Translations under genes and position numbers: made by a program | In this document: positions 12,368 to 24,893 of the stretch, in pieces | Layout of the letters: each line of letters starts with the position of its first letter | Numbering within the stretch: position 1 is the stretch's first letter | Notes under the pieces: model-generated | Told to the model about the DNA's origin: nothing | The model's input: the letters and a program-made list of their open reading frames with translations, nothing else | Databases searched by the model: none | NCBI GenBank assembly: GCA_000181795.3 | Contig: CM012955.1 | Coordinates: 5,963,463 to 6,027,462 of the forward strand | Reading direction: 5' to 3' | Origin: Trichinella spiralis | Taxonomy: Eukaryota > Nematoda > Enoplea > Trichinellida > Trichinellidae | Length of the DNA stretch: 64,000 nucleotides

Positions 12368-14139
12368 TTATAGCAATTGAAAGCGCTCGCATTGCAGATG
12401 TTCGGCCATTTGCGAATACAACGTTCCTGTATCTTTGCTGTAAAGTACGGTTGCTGTTTGTTTTCCATAAGCTTGCAATTCATTGTATCCGAGATTAGAA
12501 CCGAATGCAACGATCGTCAGCTGATCGACGGATGCATGTAAGTGATCAGATGTTAGTAAAACTGTATCCCAACTGTCTGCAGAGTTACCGTCTGTCATTA
12601 GAAGGAAAAGCTTTTTGCTTCCACGGCGTCCGTTGAGTTTTAATTGATGAAGAGCGAGTTGAATCGCGTCAGCTGTGTGTGTAGTTCCACCGAGATGTTT
12701 CAAATTCTGCAACGAAGCAATTATGATTTCTTTGCTTTGGTGCTCAGAGAATGGCAGAATGACTGTAGCATGTCGACCATACTGAACGATGCTGCACAGG
12801 GTCGAATTGATGCCCACGTCTAATGAACGCACAAACTGTAATGCTTCTGCTTTGTATTGTTCAAATTGTTCTTCAACACTTTGGGAACTGTCCACGACAA
12901 TAACTATGTCAGCTTGTTGGCTACAGTGTTCTATGGAAAAGTTTTAAATTATGGTAATTTTAATTCAACCATGAAAAGGATGGAAAACTATGCTCAAGCA
13001 AGTGGAGCGCGTGGCAGTGGATGCGAAAGCGGCAAGCGGTCGGTGGTTTTGCATTATTATAATTTTTTTGCTCACTACACGATCAAACCTGTGGGTTGTT
13101 CTTCACATACACGTCCGGTTAGATCCATTAACAAACCGTATAAATGTTCGACATTCTGCTCTGTGTAGGCATTGGTACTGCTTCCTGCGTAAAGGTCGAT
13201 CTCTGGCCAGTAGATTGAATCACCGAATGCTACAACGGCCACGGTAGCGCCGGAGCTTTGCAGAGCGTTGGCTGCGTTGACAACATCCGGCCATTTGTTG
13301 TTGGAATTGCCGTCTGTGATCAAAATGAATACTTTGCTCGCATCTGAACGCGTCCCGCATCCAAATTGAGCCAAGCCCATCTGTACCGCTTCGGCTGTAG
13401 CGGTAATAGAACCGAGAAATTGTATTTGTTCGACAATTTCGTTCAGCTGTTCTGGACGTTGGTCAGCAGAAAATGGTAACAAAACATGCGCGTCTTTGCT
13501 ATATTGCAAAATGGACATCAATGTTCGGTCATATCCGATCGGCAGCAGTTGGACAATATGTCTGGCGACCGCTTTGTAATTTTCAAATGTGCGCTCCACG
13601 CTTCCGGAACTGTCCAACACTAATACAAGATCCACTTTCGCATCTCGACAGTTTTGTCCATTCTCTGAAATCTAATAATAATTTATACAGTGGTGTAAAG
13701 TTTGAATTTTGTTTTCATTGCCTTGGAATAATTCCAAATGTTGAATATATGTGGATTAAAACTGTGGAATCTATTAAATATATTTAAGCGAAGAATCGTA
13801 TTGATGAATCAATTTTCAAGTATATATTTTTGTGTAATTTAATAGTTTTGATATTTTTGAAAAATATTTACAAATATATTCAAGTTTTATTTATAAACAG
13901 TAAAGGAGTACTGTATTTATGTTTTGAAAGTACTCACCAAATGGAAAGTCGTCCGGTTCAAAGGCAGTGATCGTGTGCAGTTGGAGTATAAACATCTTAA
14001 AAAATTCACATCTTAATTAGTCACAACACAATGACAATTTAATTTCAAAAATTATACAAAACATAATTTAAAAAAATATTGCAAAAGTCATGCTTACGCT
14101 TACAAAGGCTAACAGTAGATTTCTTGAACTGTATTCCAT
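12368..14139 (-). CDS. Secreted protein with two von Willebrand factor A domains
   Basis: Four exons join in phase to give 412 aa: 14098-14139, 13938-13995, 13089-13664 and 12368-12930. The first two encode a likely signal peptide (MEYSSRNLLLAFVSMFILQL..) with cleavage probably near HTITA. Two vWA domains follow, each with an intact MIDAS: DLVLVLDSSGS .. TATAEA .. ITDGNS in the first and DIVIVVDSSQS .. THTADA .. MTDGNS in the second. The linker around the exon 3/4 border reads ..VCEEQPTEHCSQQAD, and cysteines flank each domain. Small multi-vWA extracellular proteins are common in nematodes as matrix or adhesion proteins that bind ligand through a divalent metal. No transmembrane segment or collagen/lectin module is visible. 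The partner is unknown. Confidence 0.88.
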
Positions 14140-17100
14140 GTCTGAAATGAAATGTTTCATTTGATATCCAATTTCGAAGAAGTTATTTTTGCTTATAACA
14201 GCAGCAGTCTCGAGTTGCAGATTGTTACAACACTACAACATCCAGTCAATTTTACTGAATTATATTATCAGATTAAATACACAAGATTGATTGAAAGTCA
14301 AAAATGATTAATTTGAAAAATAACATGTTTTTATTTTTCCAACTAAAAAAACAGTCACTATTGGACAACAATGTTTACTTGGTAGAAGTTAATCTTAAAC
14401 AAACAAAAAATAAAAGTGTAGTGAAGTGTTGCAGTCATCTGTCAAAATGGACATAAATTAGCCGTTGAAAAGTGGACAAAGGGCAAAAAATTGCTTACCA
14501 GTTTGAAAAACAATTTGAAATTTAGGGTAAATATGTTGAAGTTAATTTGAATGTTTTTTTTCTGTTTGAACAACAGTGAAAGCAGTGCAGATGAGAGGTA
14601 TGATAATTTTCCAAAATGACAATGCTTCAAAAATAGAAGTAGAATAAAAGAACACCTGCCGTGGAGCGTTGGGTGTGATGGCAATGTGCGTTTCAAGGCT
14701 GAACATTTCTATTTAATCTGAGAAAATTGAATTCTTCGTTACAATAGATATAATTGTTTTGTTGCCACTATTACTGATGTTTTAATGACGCCAGAAGTCG
14801 CGTAATATTAAATCACAATTTTGATCTTAATTTCTGACAGTCGAACAATAGAAAATTGTTGAAGCACAATCTTTTTTCCAAGATTGCTTCTCTTATTTGA
14901 GGAAAATGAAAACTTGAAAGCGATGAAAAATAATTCCATCTCCACGGATGAAACTGTACCTTTGACAAGAAAGCAGAAGCGTGCAGAATTTGAGAAAATC
15001 CCCAAGGCCGTGTGTCCAAGACTAGCCTGAACAACGTGTTCGTCGTTTGTGATTTATTGGACTCTTCACAGCAACTGCCCACTGCAGCCCCAGAACCTTC
15101 AAAAGCTACCGCTGGCGATTACACTTTTATTGTTCTCCTCGAAAAAGTGCAAAAAACTAGTACAATTGTTACGATAAAAAAAATTTGCGCAAATGAACCT
15201 GAATTTATTTATTCATTGCACAAATGTTGCAAACAGTGGAGTAATTTTGTGGGCGGATTTTATTTCTCTTTCCAACTTTTCCAATCTCTGCATCAGTGAT
15301 AAACCTTTTACTTGAATCATAGATTTTACACTGAATACGTTGAAATAGATTATCAGTTGTTTACAATATTGTTTTCAGTAGTTTTGTAATGTTTACTGTA
15401 GGTACACGTCCACACGCTTTTGTGTTGCAAATTTAAAATTTTGAAAAGCGAAAGTAAATGGAGATATGCTTTATTTTTTTTATTAAATATCAGGGCATTG
15501 TTTTACAATTAATTGTAGAAAGTTAATGACTGTGAGCAGAAGCTGATAACTTCAAAAGCACTCGTCAAATAAAGTAGAAATTATACAGAAATAATAAATT
15601 TTTATAAATGAAAAGTATTTATATTTAAAAGTTTCCGCATTTGTTGTTCTACAATTCAAATTCAATTCATTTACAACCGATTCAAACTTGATTATTCATT
15701 AATTAACGTATGATTTATGCATGGTAATTTTTATTTAAAACAAAAAAGCTAATGCGTACTGTAAGTAAATTAATTTGAAATTTACTTAAATAATACATCA
15801 AAAAAGCTTTACTATTTTTTAATATTTCAAAAAATCAATCGATTAATTTATGATGAAGGAAGAGAAAAGCAAAAAATTCCGTTTGCTTACATCATCAACT
15901 GGGGAAAACTTGTGCACACGCTTGATGCGGAAATTTACAAAAATAAACTTAATGAAACATATCCAACAGTGTAGTAGGGAAATTTCGAATGCGAAAAATT
16001 AATGCAAATGCCAAGTGCTCTTGAATTGAATCAGCAAATTATTCTTTATGAAAATGGCATTTTCTTATCAAATTTGACAAATATTTGAAAACTGTGAATA
16101 AGGTCAAGTTGGACTATTTAAAAGTCGGTTAAAACGGTTCGACTAGTTCATGAAGAAAGAGCTAAGAAAAATTAAACTAGTTTAAATCTGCATCATCTTA
16201 TCTGCAAAATTTCGTGATATTCTTCACCGATGCAGCTTAGCAATTGCGAAGTTTACTCAATCAACTTAGCATTGAAAAAATACTCTGTTTTACAATTTAT
16301 CACATAATTATGCATAATAATAATAATAATAACTATTTTATTTCAGTAATCAAAATCAGCAAGCTGATCACAAACTACTTTTTTCACTATTAACCCTACG
16401 ATTACTAAAACACTTTTGCACACGACTTGTACCAAAAGGGGTCCGACTGGACCCCAATATTTTATTTGCATTTTCACGTTAGCTGATATGTGTGAACCTA
16501 TAAAAAAGTGGAAGCAGCTAGAATCAACCGAACAACAACAAAAAAATTGAGAAAATTTTATAAATTGTTTTGACTTTGTATAAATGAACTGATTCATCTA
16601 AAGCAATTATGTTTTGAACATCGGATGTAATAGAGTGAATGTGGTAAAACATTTAAAATTATATAGAGACTGTTTTCATTTTTGTGGTAAAATTGTAAAT
16701 TTGGAAAATTTTTATTAATAGAATAATTCAATTATTAATCATAGTGGAAATATGAAGCATCAAGTTTCAAAATGAGAAATGAGAATTTTAAAGCGTCAGC
16801 GTTAAACAATTTCAAATTAACGTTAACACAAATGATTAAAATCAGTTTAAAAAATTGATTACTTTTCAAAATACTATAGGCTTCTAAAAATAATATCTCC
16901 GAGCTTCTATTGACATTTTTAAAATCCATATTAATTGCTATTTATTTAATTGGAATGTCTGTCACTTTTTTACTTTTAATGATTTTATTTCTAATGCAAA
17001 TAATTTTCATTAGACAACGGAAAAATCATTAAATAAACTGCTCTACCATTGTCACATTGTAATAATGCAGGCAGCTTTAACGTAATTTGCTAAAAGATAT

Positions 17101-20100
17101 GATAAATGAATGACACAAGCGGATGGTATTAATTCATGCTGAATAGATCTGAATATTTGTCGCATGCTGCGAAAATGAAATTAACAAGAAAATTTTAGTT
17201 AATACGTCTAATAGAAAAACTGCATTGTGAAAATTTTTGAACATCGTTCATTTTTATTCATTCATTATGCATTTATTTATAAATTTTGAAATTTTGTTTG
17301 AAAACATGACGTTGGTGGTTAATTTTTCTTTATCATCAAATGCCTTTAATTCATAAACATAAATTATTTTTTTTGACTAACAAATCTGAATTTATAAACT
17401 GCTTCTTTGTCATTGAATTTAAGAAAACCAAGCAACTTTCAATATTAATTTAACGTGGATAGCAACTGTACAAAACTATACGACGAATACAGTATGAAAG
17501 AGTGTACGCTTAATTTGTAAAGTTGAATTTGAATGAAATATATACTGTAAAATGTTTCACAGTACTCTTATTTCAATGTCAAAATTATGAAATTTATACA
17601 TGACAACAAATTTTGTTTTTCAATTGTGAAATAATTTTACAGTATCCTGTTGAAAAATTTGTTTCAAATAGTGTAGTGTAAAATTTTTGAAATTTTACAG
17701 TACATTTCGTAACAGTCGTAAAAGCCACAGCTTTCAGCATAATCGTTTGAAATTTAAATATTTTTAATAAAATACAATTTAAAATTTCATAAAAAACTAT
17801 TGAAATGCACTTTTGCTGATTCGAAAAAGATCACCGAATTTTCTTCACTAATTGAAATGAAAATGAAATATTTTCGCGTTTGAAATTTAATTTATTTATC
17901 GTATAAATGTTGAATTTAAGCCTATTAATCAAAAGATCTGCTCTTAACGTGTGCGAGTGAATTATAATTCGAACGGACTGTTTACGTATCGGCAGCTGGC
18001 AGTGAAGCAGATGTTCGACATGTAGCAATTTTTATCATTCATCTCTTGTGGTGATCATTAAATGAGTACAGTTATCTATCAAATAAAATCCACCAACTCA
18101 TTCTTCCATGTATTTTCTGCCGTTTTTCTAATGGTAATTGAATATGTTTAATAAAATGTTAATGTTAATGCTAATGTTAAATTTATAAAAAGCAATTTTT
18201 TTTCAAATTTCAAGTGAATAAAAAGGTGTCAGAAATTTGAATTCCTTATTTAAATAAAATTCAGACAAAACTAAACTGATTAGACAAAATAATCAACAAA
18301 GATTGTTTTGACTGGAGTTGAATGTTTTGTAAATCCAAAACCGGTTTTACTATATTTTCGCGCCCTTAAATAGTGCGCGTTATATCTCCCCATTATCAGT
18401 TATTAACAATTTCAGCTAAAGCAACGCCGCATTATCTGATAATTTTGCTTTTCCATTTTCTGCCAATTGTATCGGTCGACGTTGTTAATTACGTTGTCAC
18501 AGTTATGATGAAGCATTTGATTCAAGACTAAGAATTTTTGGTAAATCGGTTTTTTTCCCCCATTTTAAAAATATACTAATGTTTCTGTCTTGTACGTGTG
18601 CAGTTCAATAATATGTAATGTTTTACTGCATGTTGAATTTTAATTTATTGTAATTATAAATTTGATGCATAATAAATACCGAAAAATAAATAACAAGAAA
18701 CATAAAATAATTTATTATTCACAAATTTTGCTTTTCATCATCATGCGATGCAATCAGAAAGCATTGCAGACGTTTCACATAACAGGACAGTAAAAAATTG
18801 CCTATGAGAAATATAATTTTACATTGTGACTAAAATATTTAGCATTCAACTAGTAAAAGTAATTTGAAATAATAACTGCTACATCGAAAGTGTAAATCAC
18901 CAATTACCTATGAATGTAACGTATCAAACGGCAGTTTATTCAAAAAATAATTAACAATATGGACACGCGATTAAGTTTGTCAAAAATATTTTTTCCCCTT
19001 TTCTATCTGTAGCACAGTATAAATTTTTGTCCTATGCTCTGCTGCTTGGTCATGGACACGGATGCTTGTAGAGTTGCGGAAATCAGTTAAATAAGTGGGT
19101 GTATTTTGAAGTGCATCAAAAATTCACTGCCAATTGTTGCTGTGTACGCTTTGCAAATTTTGCTTACAGTAAGGTCGTGTGAGAAGGTTCCAGGCTATTG
19201 TTGTTTTTCTGCTTAGCCGTTATTGAGTGACATCGGAAGAAGCAATTTCTGACAAGGTCAGATGCTTGGCCAAAATGAACAGATTATATTTACAAAGACT
19301 GACAGCTCTTGTATGGCATGTTTTTGCTATTTTAATTACTTTTCACATTTTGAACTATAATTTTTTTTGTACTCTCTTCTGGGTTATCCAGAACTTTATC
19401 TTTTGTTAGCTGAAGGAAGAGAGTTGTTGGCACATCTTCCTCTTTACGAATATTGTATTAGCTGTGTTTGTATTGATTTTGTCGGCTTGTCAACAGATCT
19501 GAAAAATTTTTCTCCATCCAATGAGTGGCCCAGTGAATGGAATATATTGATGGACAATTGACCTGTATGAGACTTATTTGTACATGTTGACGTCAGTGTT
19601 GATGAGCTGCACGAAAAGATATTGTTCACTATGGGCTTTCATCCATCGTTGAATATGATGCCCTTAATTCAGTCTGTCGATTTAATTTAGCCACGGATCG
19701 ATGGAAGCTTTTTGAAAGAACTGTGTTCTGTTTGATGATGACTTGCCTGCAATAAGAGATCTCAGCAACGAATACGGTTTTTTATTCAAATTCTTGACAT
19801 TTTCTAAGAATTTTTTTTCTAACATCAACCAGAATAAAGTGCATTGAAACGATTTTCCATCCCGACGACAATATGCGACCTGTAATGATAACTGCATCAG
19901 GCACGTTCACCCGGCTTCATCTGCATTCTTTTGTCTATCAATATTCAAAGACCAGTTTTCACTAAGCTTCTAGTTTTGCTACACCATTTGACGTTTGGTA
20001 AGTTCACCGCTATGATTTCATACTTTCATAACTTTTACTTGATGATTTTCATTTAACCTGTTCGAAGTGGTAATGGTTCAATTGTTTATTTAAACAAAAA

Positions 20101-23100
20101 TCGTCTACTCTGGTATTGGTTGTATTTTATTTTTTTTCTCTATTTTACCATGAATTAAACGCATTTCTTCTATTCAAAAATTGCTTTCTCGAATGGGAAA
20201 TTGTTTGTAGGTTTTGTTAAAATTTAAGAACATTTTCATAAATGTTATTATTCAACGTAATCATGTCATTTGTTGTCACCTTGTGCAACAAGACAAGCGA
20301 CCCACCGGGTAGTGGCAAATGATGATCAGTGGTCAGCCCAAGTTTGCCTGCCTGCCTGTCAATTTGCATGGTGTCTCATTTCTCAGTATCTTATTTCACG
20401 TCCTTTTGCACATATATCCGCTTTCTGGAAGTATCGTTCATAGGGCAACTTTATCGATTAATGCTGCGTTTGTTGTCTGTGATTCAGGTTCAATTTTTAT
20501 AATTCAATAAAGACTAAACAGCGCGATGAAATCATTTATAAGCGAACAATTTTTATTTCACTGTTTACATGCTCACAAATAAAAATGCACGACTGTTTTG
20601 AGAAAGCGAGCAGCAGAGTTGCTTTATGTAACACTGGAGCAGCTATATTTATTGTTTGGAGAGAAATTATTCGTTTTGCATGAATTTTCTTTTGATGACT
20701 TTTTAGAAACTGCTGAAAATTGAGGAGCAGTTTCAATTTCTAATCACTCGACCAACTCGGCTAATCGGAATCATTTTGTTTGCAGAAAACGAAATGCCTG
20801 TAATTCGGAATCTGAAAATTGTTCAATAATGGCACTTGACCATGTTTACGCTTGTTTTGCTTTTGCTTCTGCCTGTCCAGTGTATTGACAAGTGGGATTT
20901 CGATCTGTATTCTGGAGACGAAAGTTAATAATTAACCAACGCCAATTATTTCACGGTAATTGGGTGCCAGCTGTTAATGTTAAAAGGTTAGCTGCAATTT
21001 CTATTACAAATGACGGTGGATATTTATGAAATCAAATGGTGACAACAAGCAAATAATGTCGACAGCCCCATTCGATAATAAATTCACACTGTTTAAGCAG
21101 AAGTATCTCTTTTCAATGGTAAGTTATGAATTTCTTTCCTTGTTTTCTAATGTAAATATTCAATGTATTGGAATTACATGAGGACACCGATCCGGTGATT
21201 TAGTAGGAGTAGAATTTTTATACTGTAACTATGTTTTCCAGTTTCTTGATTAGAAATTTTTGTAAAATTTGTCTCCATTTTGAACCTCAGAGTTGTTGTC
21301 GAAACAAAATATTCCCTTAGTGCACACATTATAATTTTACATTTTACCCTTTATCACGGAAAATAATATTCATTAAAATCACATCAAATAAATGAATACG
21401 ATGTTTTAATTACGGCAATATCAGTTCTGATCAATGAAATACTTCTCTCAAATAGATGGCAATTTATATTAATTGCATTCATACTAACCGCTAGATTTTT
21501 GTAGATAAAATTTATTTAATTATCACAAATTAAACAGTATATTAAATTATATTATGCATGAGGAACTTTTAAATGAAAGAATGTCGGCATCTTGGTTGTT
21601 CAACTCTTCTACTTGTCTATATACTATACATTGTCAAATTTCTGATTGCTTGTTTGAAATAACATATCGAATGATTGAAATAAATGCACGTTGAATTATT
21701 TTATAGAGTTAAAAATAGCATTTTGTTATTTCATATTCCTTCTTAAACGGCAAAAATGATCGATTTAATTTGTTTTTTTCATTTGAACAATTTCAACTTA
21801 AGGCCACATTGAATAAAATGTTCGTTTATCTGATTAATCTTATTCAATTTGTTTTCAAATTTAAGTGAAATTGAGTAACTTAGTATAATTGTCAGTATTT
21901 TGTTGTTGCTTGCAGCTTCGAAAAATGGTGATTTTTTTAAAAAATATTGTACATTGATCATTATATATGTTGGTGATTGATTTTTCATTTTTATACTTTG
22001 CAAACTTCGTAGATTTCCGAATGAAATAGTTAGCTAAAAATAAATCACTTTTCCAAATCAGCATCATTTGTCAATTTTTCCTATTTAAGTTATTATGTTT
22101 GACTAGATGATCAACAATGGAAGCAGTTTTTGCCAACATTTTAACAATTTAAGGTCGATATTTATTCTATTGCTTTGTAATGGTCTGTTTTTGCTCGAAT
22201 CCAACAATACGTAACAAGTATAGGATGCAACGGGCACAATTTGACAAATAAAGATCGAATTTAATATTTGCTGCTTTGAATTTTAATAATAACCTAATGG
22301 CAAGCTTCTTTTTTTTCTTCCATAGTACAAATTTCATTTTGGCTACTTTTGCTGCCAGCATCAACAATTACAGTATTGAATGATTCGTTCAACTTGTACA
22401 GTTTTTCAGTGTTGATTTCAATGTGAAATTAAAAATTTCCATTATTCAACAACAATCCAAATATTGATCATTCGATTTTCTTCATTTTTTCCATCAAATA
22501 TCAATTGCAGTGAAATATAAATGCCAGCGGTGAATTTTGGTTTATTAAAAAGATGAACTTTCATGAGAAACTTGAAATGACTTACTGTATTTGCTTATAA
22601 TTGATGAAAGGGAGGAAAAAAAGAGACTTGTTTCATTCAATTTTCTAATATAAATGACACTTTTTCTAATATACTGTGTATTTGTAGAAATATTAAAACT
22701 GGTATTTTGTAAGTGGAAATTTACTCTTGAAAGAAAATTTTTCATAAATAATTTTTCGAAAAAGAATCATGATTTAGCGACACTGTAACAGTGAAGGATA
22801 ATTTTATATATATATATATATTTTGAAATTTCAGTTATCAGCATATTCTTAGGCAAAAACAGCACCAACATTGAAGATGTACTGTTTTGTCTATTGCTTG
22901 AGTTGGAAATCATTTTGCAAAGTCAATAATATTTGAAAGTGGTCACGTGCGTTATGCGTTTTCCAGGCTAGACCGGTGGTGTAAATAATTTTCCCTGGCT
23001 CGTTAACTTCCTTTGCTAATCGAATAAGCTGTCTCTGTCTGTCATCTGTGTCTCGAGCTAGGAGGAAAATAAAAGAGGAGACTGCTGATGGCAGCTGAGA

Positions 23101-23463
23101 TCGGCTTGGTCGATTCAACAACTTGTGACATCCAGTGATCAAAACAAAAAAAACATACCCCTCTCCTCTCATATTTTTCACTTTCCATTTCATTACCACT
23201 ACTATTTCAATCTATAACTTTTTCATTCCGTTAGCACATTAATGTTATAAATTTTGCCTTCAGTTGATTGATTGTCAGTTTTCATTTCAAACATACTTAT
23301 GCAAATGATGCCCATTGTAATAATTTTAGCTGGTGAGAAAGATGTTTGTTCGTGCTATTGGAATTGTTTGTATTTAACAGAAAAATGAATTTTAAAGTTT
23401 GTTGCTTTTGAAGCAAAACATTTCAAGCAGACGGCTTAAACTTGTCGGCTAACTAGCACAATC

Positions 23464-23477
23464 ATTGCCAAGGCAAC
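23464..23477 (+). promoter_or_regulatory. X-box-like palindrome (possible RFX / DAF-19 site)
   Basis: ATTGCCAAGGCAAC consists of two inverted half-sites, a near match to the RFX X-box consensus RTHNYYWTRRNRAC with one mismatch at the central T. Such sites usually lie close upstream of cilium genes. The nearest gene start here is 3.4 kb away, so it may be chance or a distal element. Confidence 0.25.
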
Positions 23478-24869
23478 AGGCCTGTTTTAATAATATGCTT
23501 GATCATCGCAGAAAGCCGCCCTGGCAGTGCATGGGCCAGTTGTGAGCTGTAGCAAAGTCGGATTTACATTTTAATATGCAGCTTATAATTTTACTGCTCG
23601 ATGATTTGATTTTCTAGCCTACCAAACGCTTTGCCCGTCTAGCCTGTGACCTAATTCTTTTTCGATAGTCTTTTATCTGATTGATTGTCTTATCATCCCA
23701 ACGTGCATAAATGGAAAACTGTTTTGTTTGTCCCACAAGTGCAAACAGATTTACATGCTGCTAAATTTTGCTCATATTTTCTGAAAGCCATTTTGCTAGC
23801 TTGTATCAAAAAGTCTGCAGAAAAATGGAATTTTCATATTTTGTAATTTTAAAAAAATGTATTTCAAGAAGTGTAAAGCAAATAATTTGCAAATGGTAAG
23901 TGAAAGAAATGTTCCATTTTTCTGATCGATCCATTTTCAAAAAGTTCATATTTTCGCGATTTGTTTGTTCTTTATACCACAGTTATTAGCTGCTGTTACG
24001 TGATGATAGTGGATCGGATGAAATTTTGAAAATATCAATCTGTTGATTCTATTTTCCTTTCACTAGCCTATTTATTATTTTATTTTTTTAAATATCATTT
24101 TCATTGATGAGATGCTGTTGCTTTTTTATTATTATTATTTCTAGCAAAAATGATTTAGAGTTTATATTTTCTACTGTAAAATATGAGTTGATTTGAAATA
24201 GATGAATAGATTATTCAGTAGAAAAATATTAAATGATTATTTTCACACTGAAATGAAATGTCCAGTGAAAATAAAATGCCAGCGTATAAATGCATGAGCA
24301 AAGTGTGAATAATGTATTTATTTATTCGAAGAAATTAACAAGTGCTTGCGTGTCATTGAATCATTTACGCATGAAATGGGTCACTGTTAATCGAAACTGC
24401 ACTTGAAATTGATAGTGTTTTTTCATTTTTATTGTGTTAAAGCTTTTCATTTGAAGCGAATTCTTATTCAACCATTCAAAATGTTCTCTTCAGCCACACA
24501 CAAATTATTTTATAAATTTAATGTTGTAGATTTTTGATGAAGAAAGAAAATTGCCGCATGATGGATTTGATAAATTATTTCATGCTTGCAAGTGATTTTA
24601 TATCCTGTAAGATTTGTATTCACATTTTAGAGAAGCATACTTTTTTTAAAAAAAAGTATATATATACTTTTTGCATTCATAATATTTAGATGATGAAATA
24701 TTGTTATGATTGAACATGAAAACAACTTGAACGACCTTTCCACTGAAGGGAAAGATTTATCTTGAAATTCAAACCAGAACCCATTTACCCCTTTGGTCAT
24801 TTGAAAATCGAATAATGAAGCAGGTTTCATTCTTCGAAGAGCTTTCTCTTCATTGTGTGCTGCACTACA

Positions 24870-24893
24870 TCACCACCACCACCACCACCACCA
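24870..24893. repeat. (CAC)n trinucleotide run
   Basis: Eight or so consecutive CAC triplets lie in non-coding sequence. It is a simple microsatellite with no visible coding context. Confidence 0.8.

Noticed and set aside
22200-22215. GCTCGAATCC-like string resembling a tRNA T-loop
   Set aside because: No acceptor stem, D arm or anticodon arm could be matched around it.
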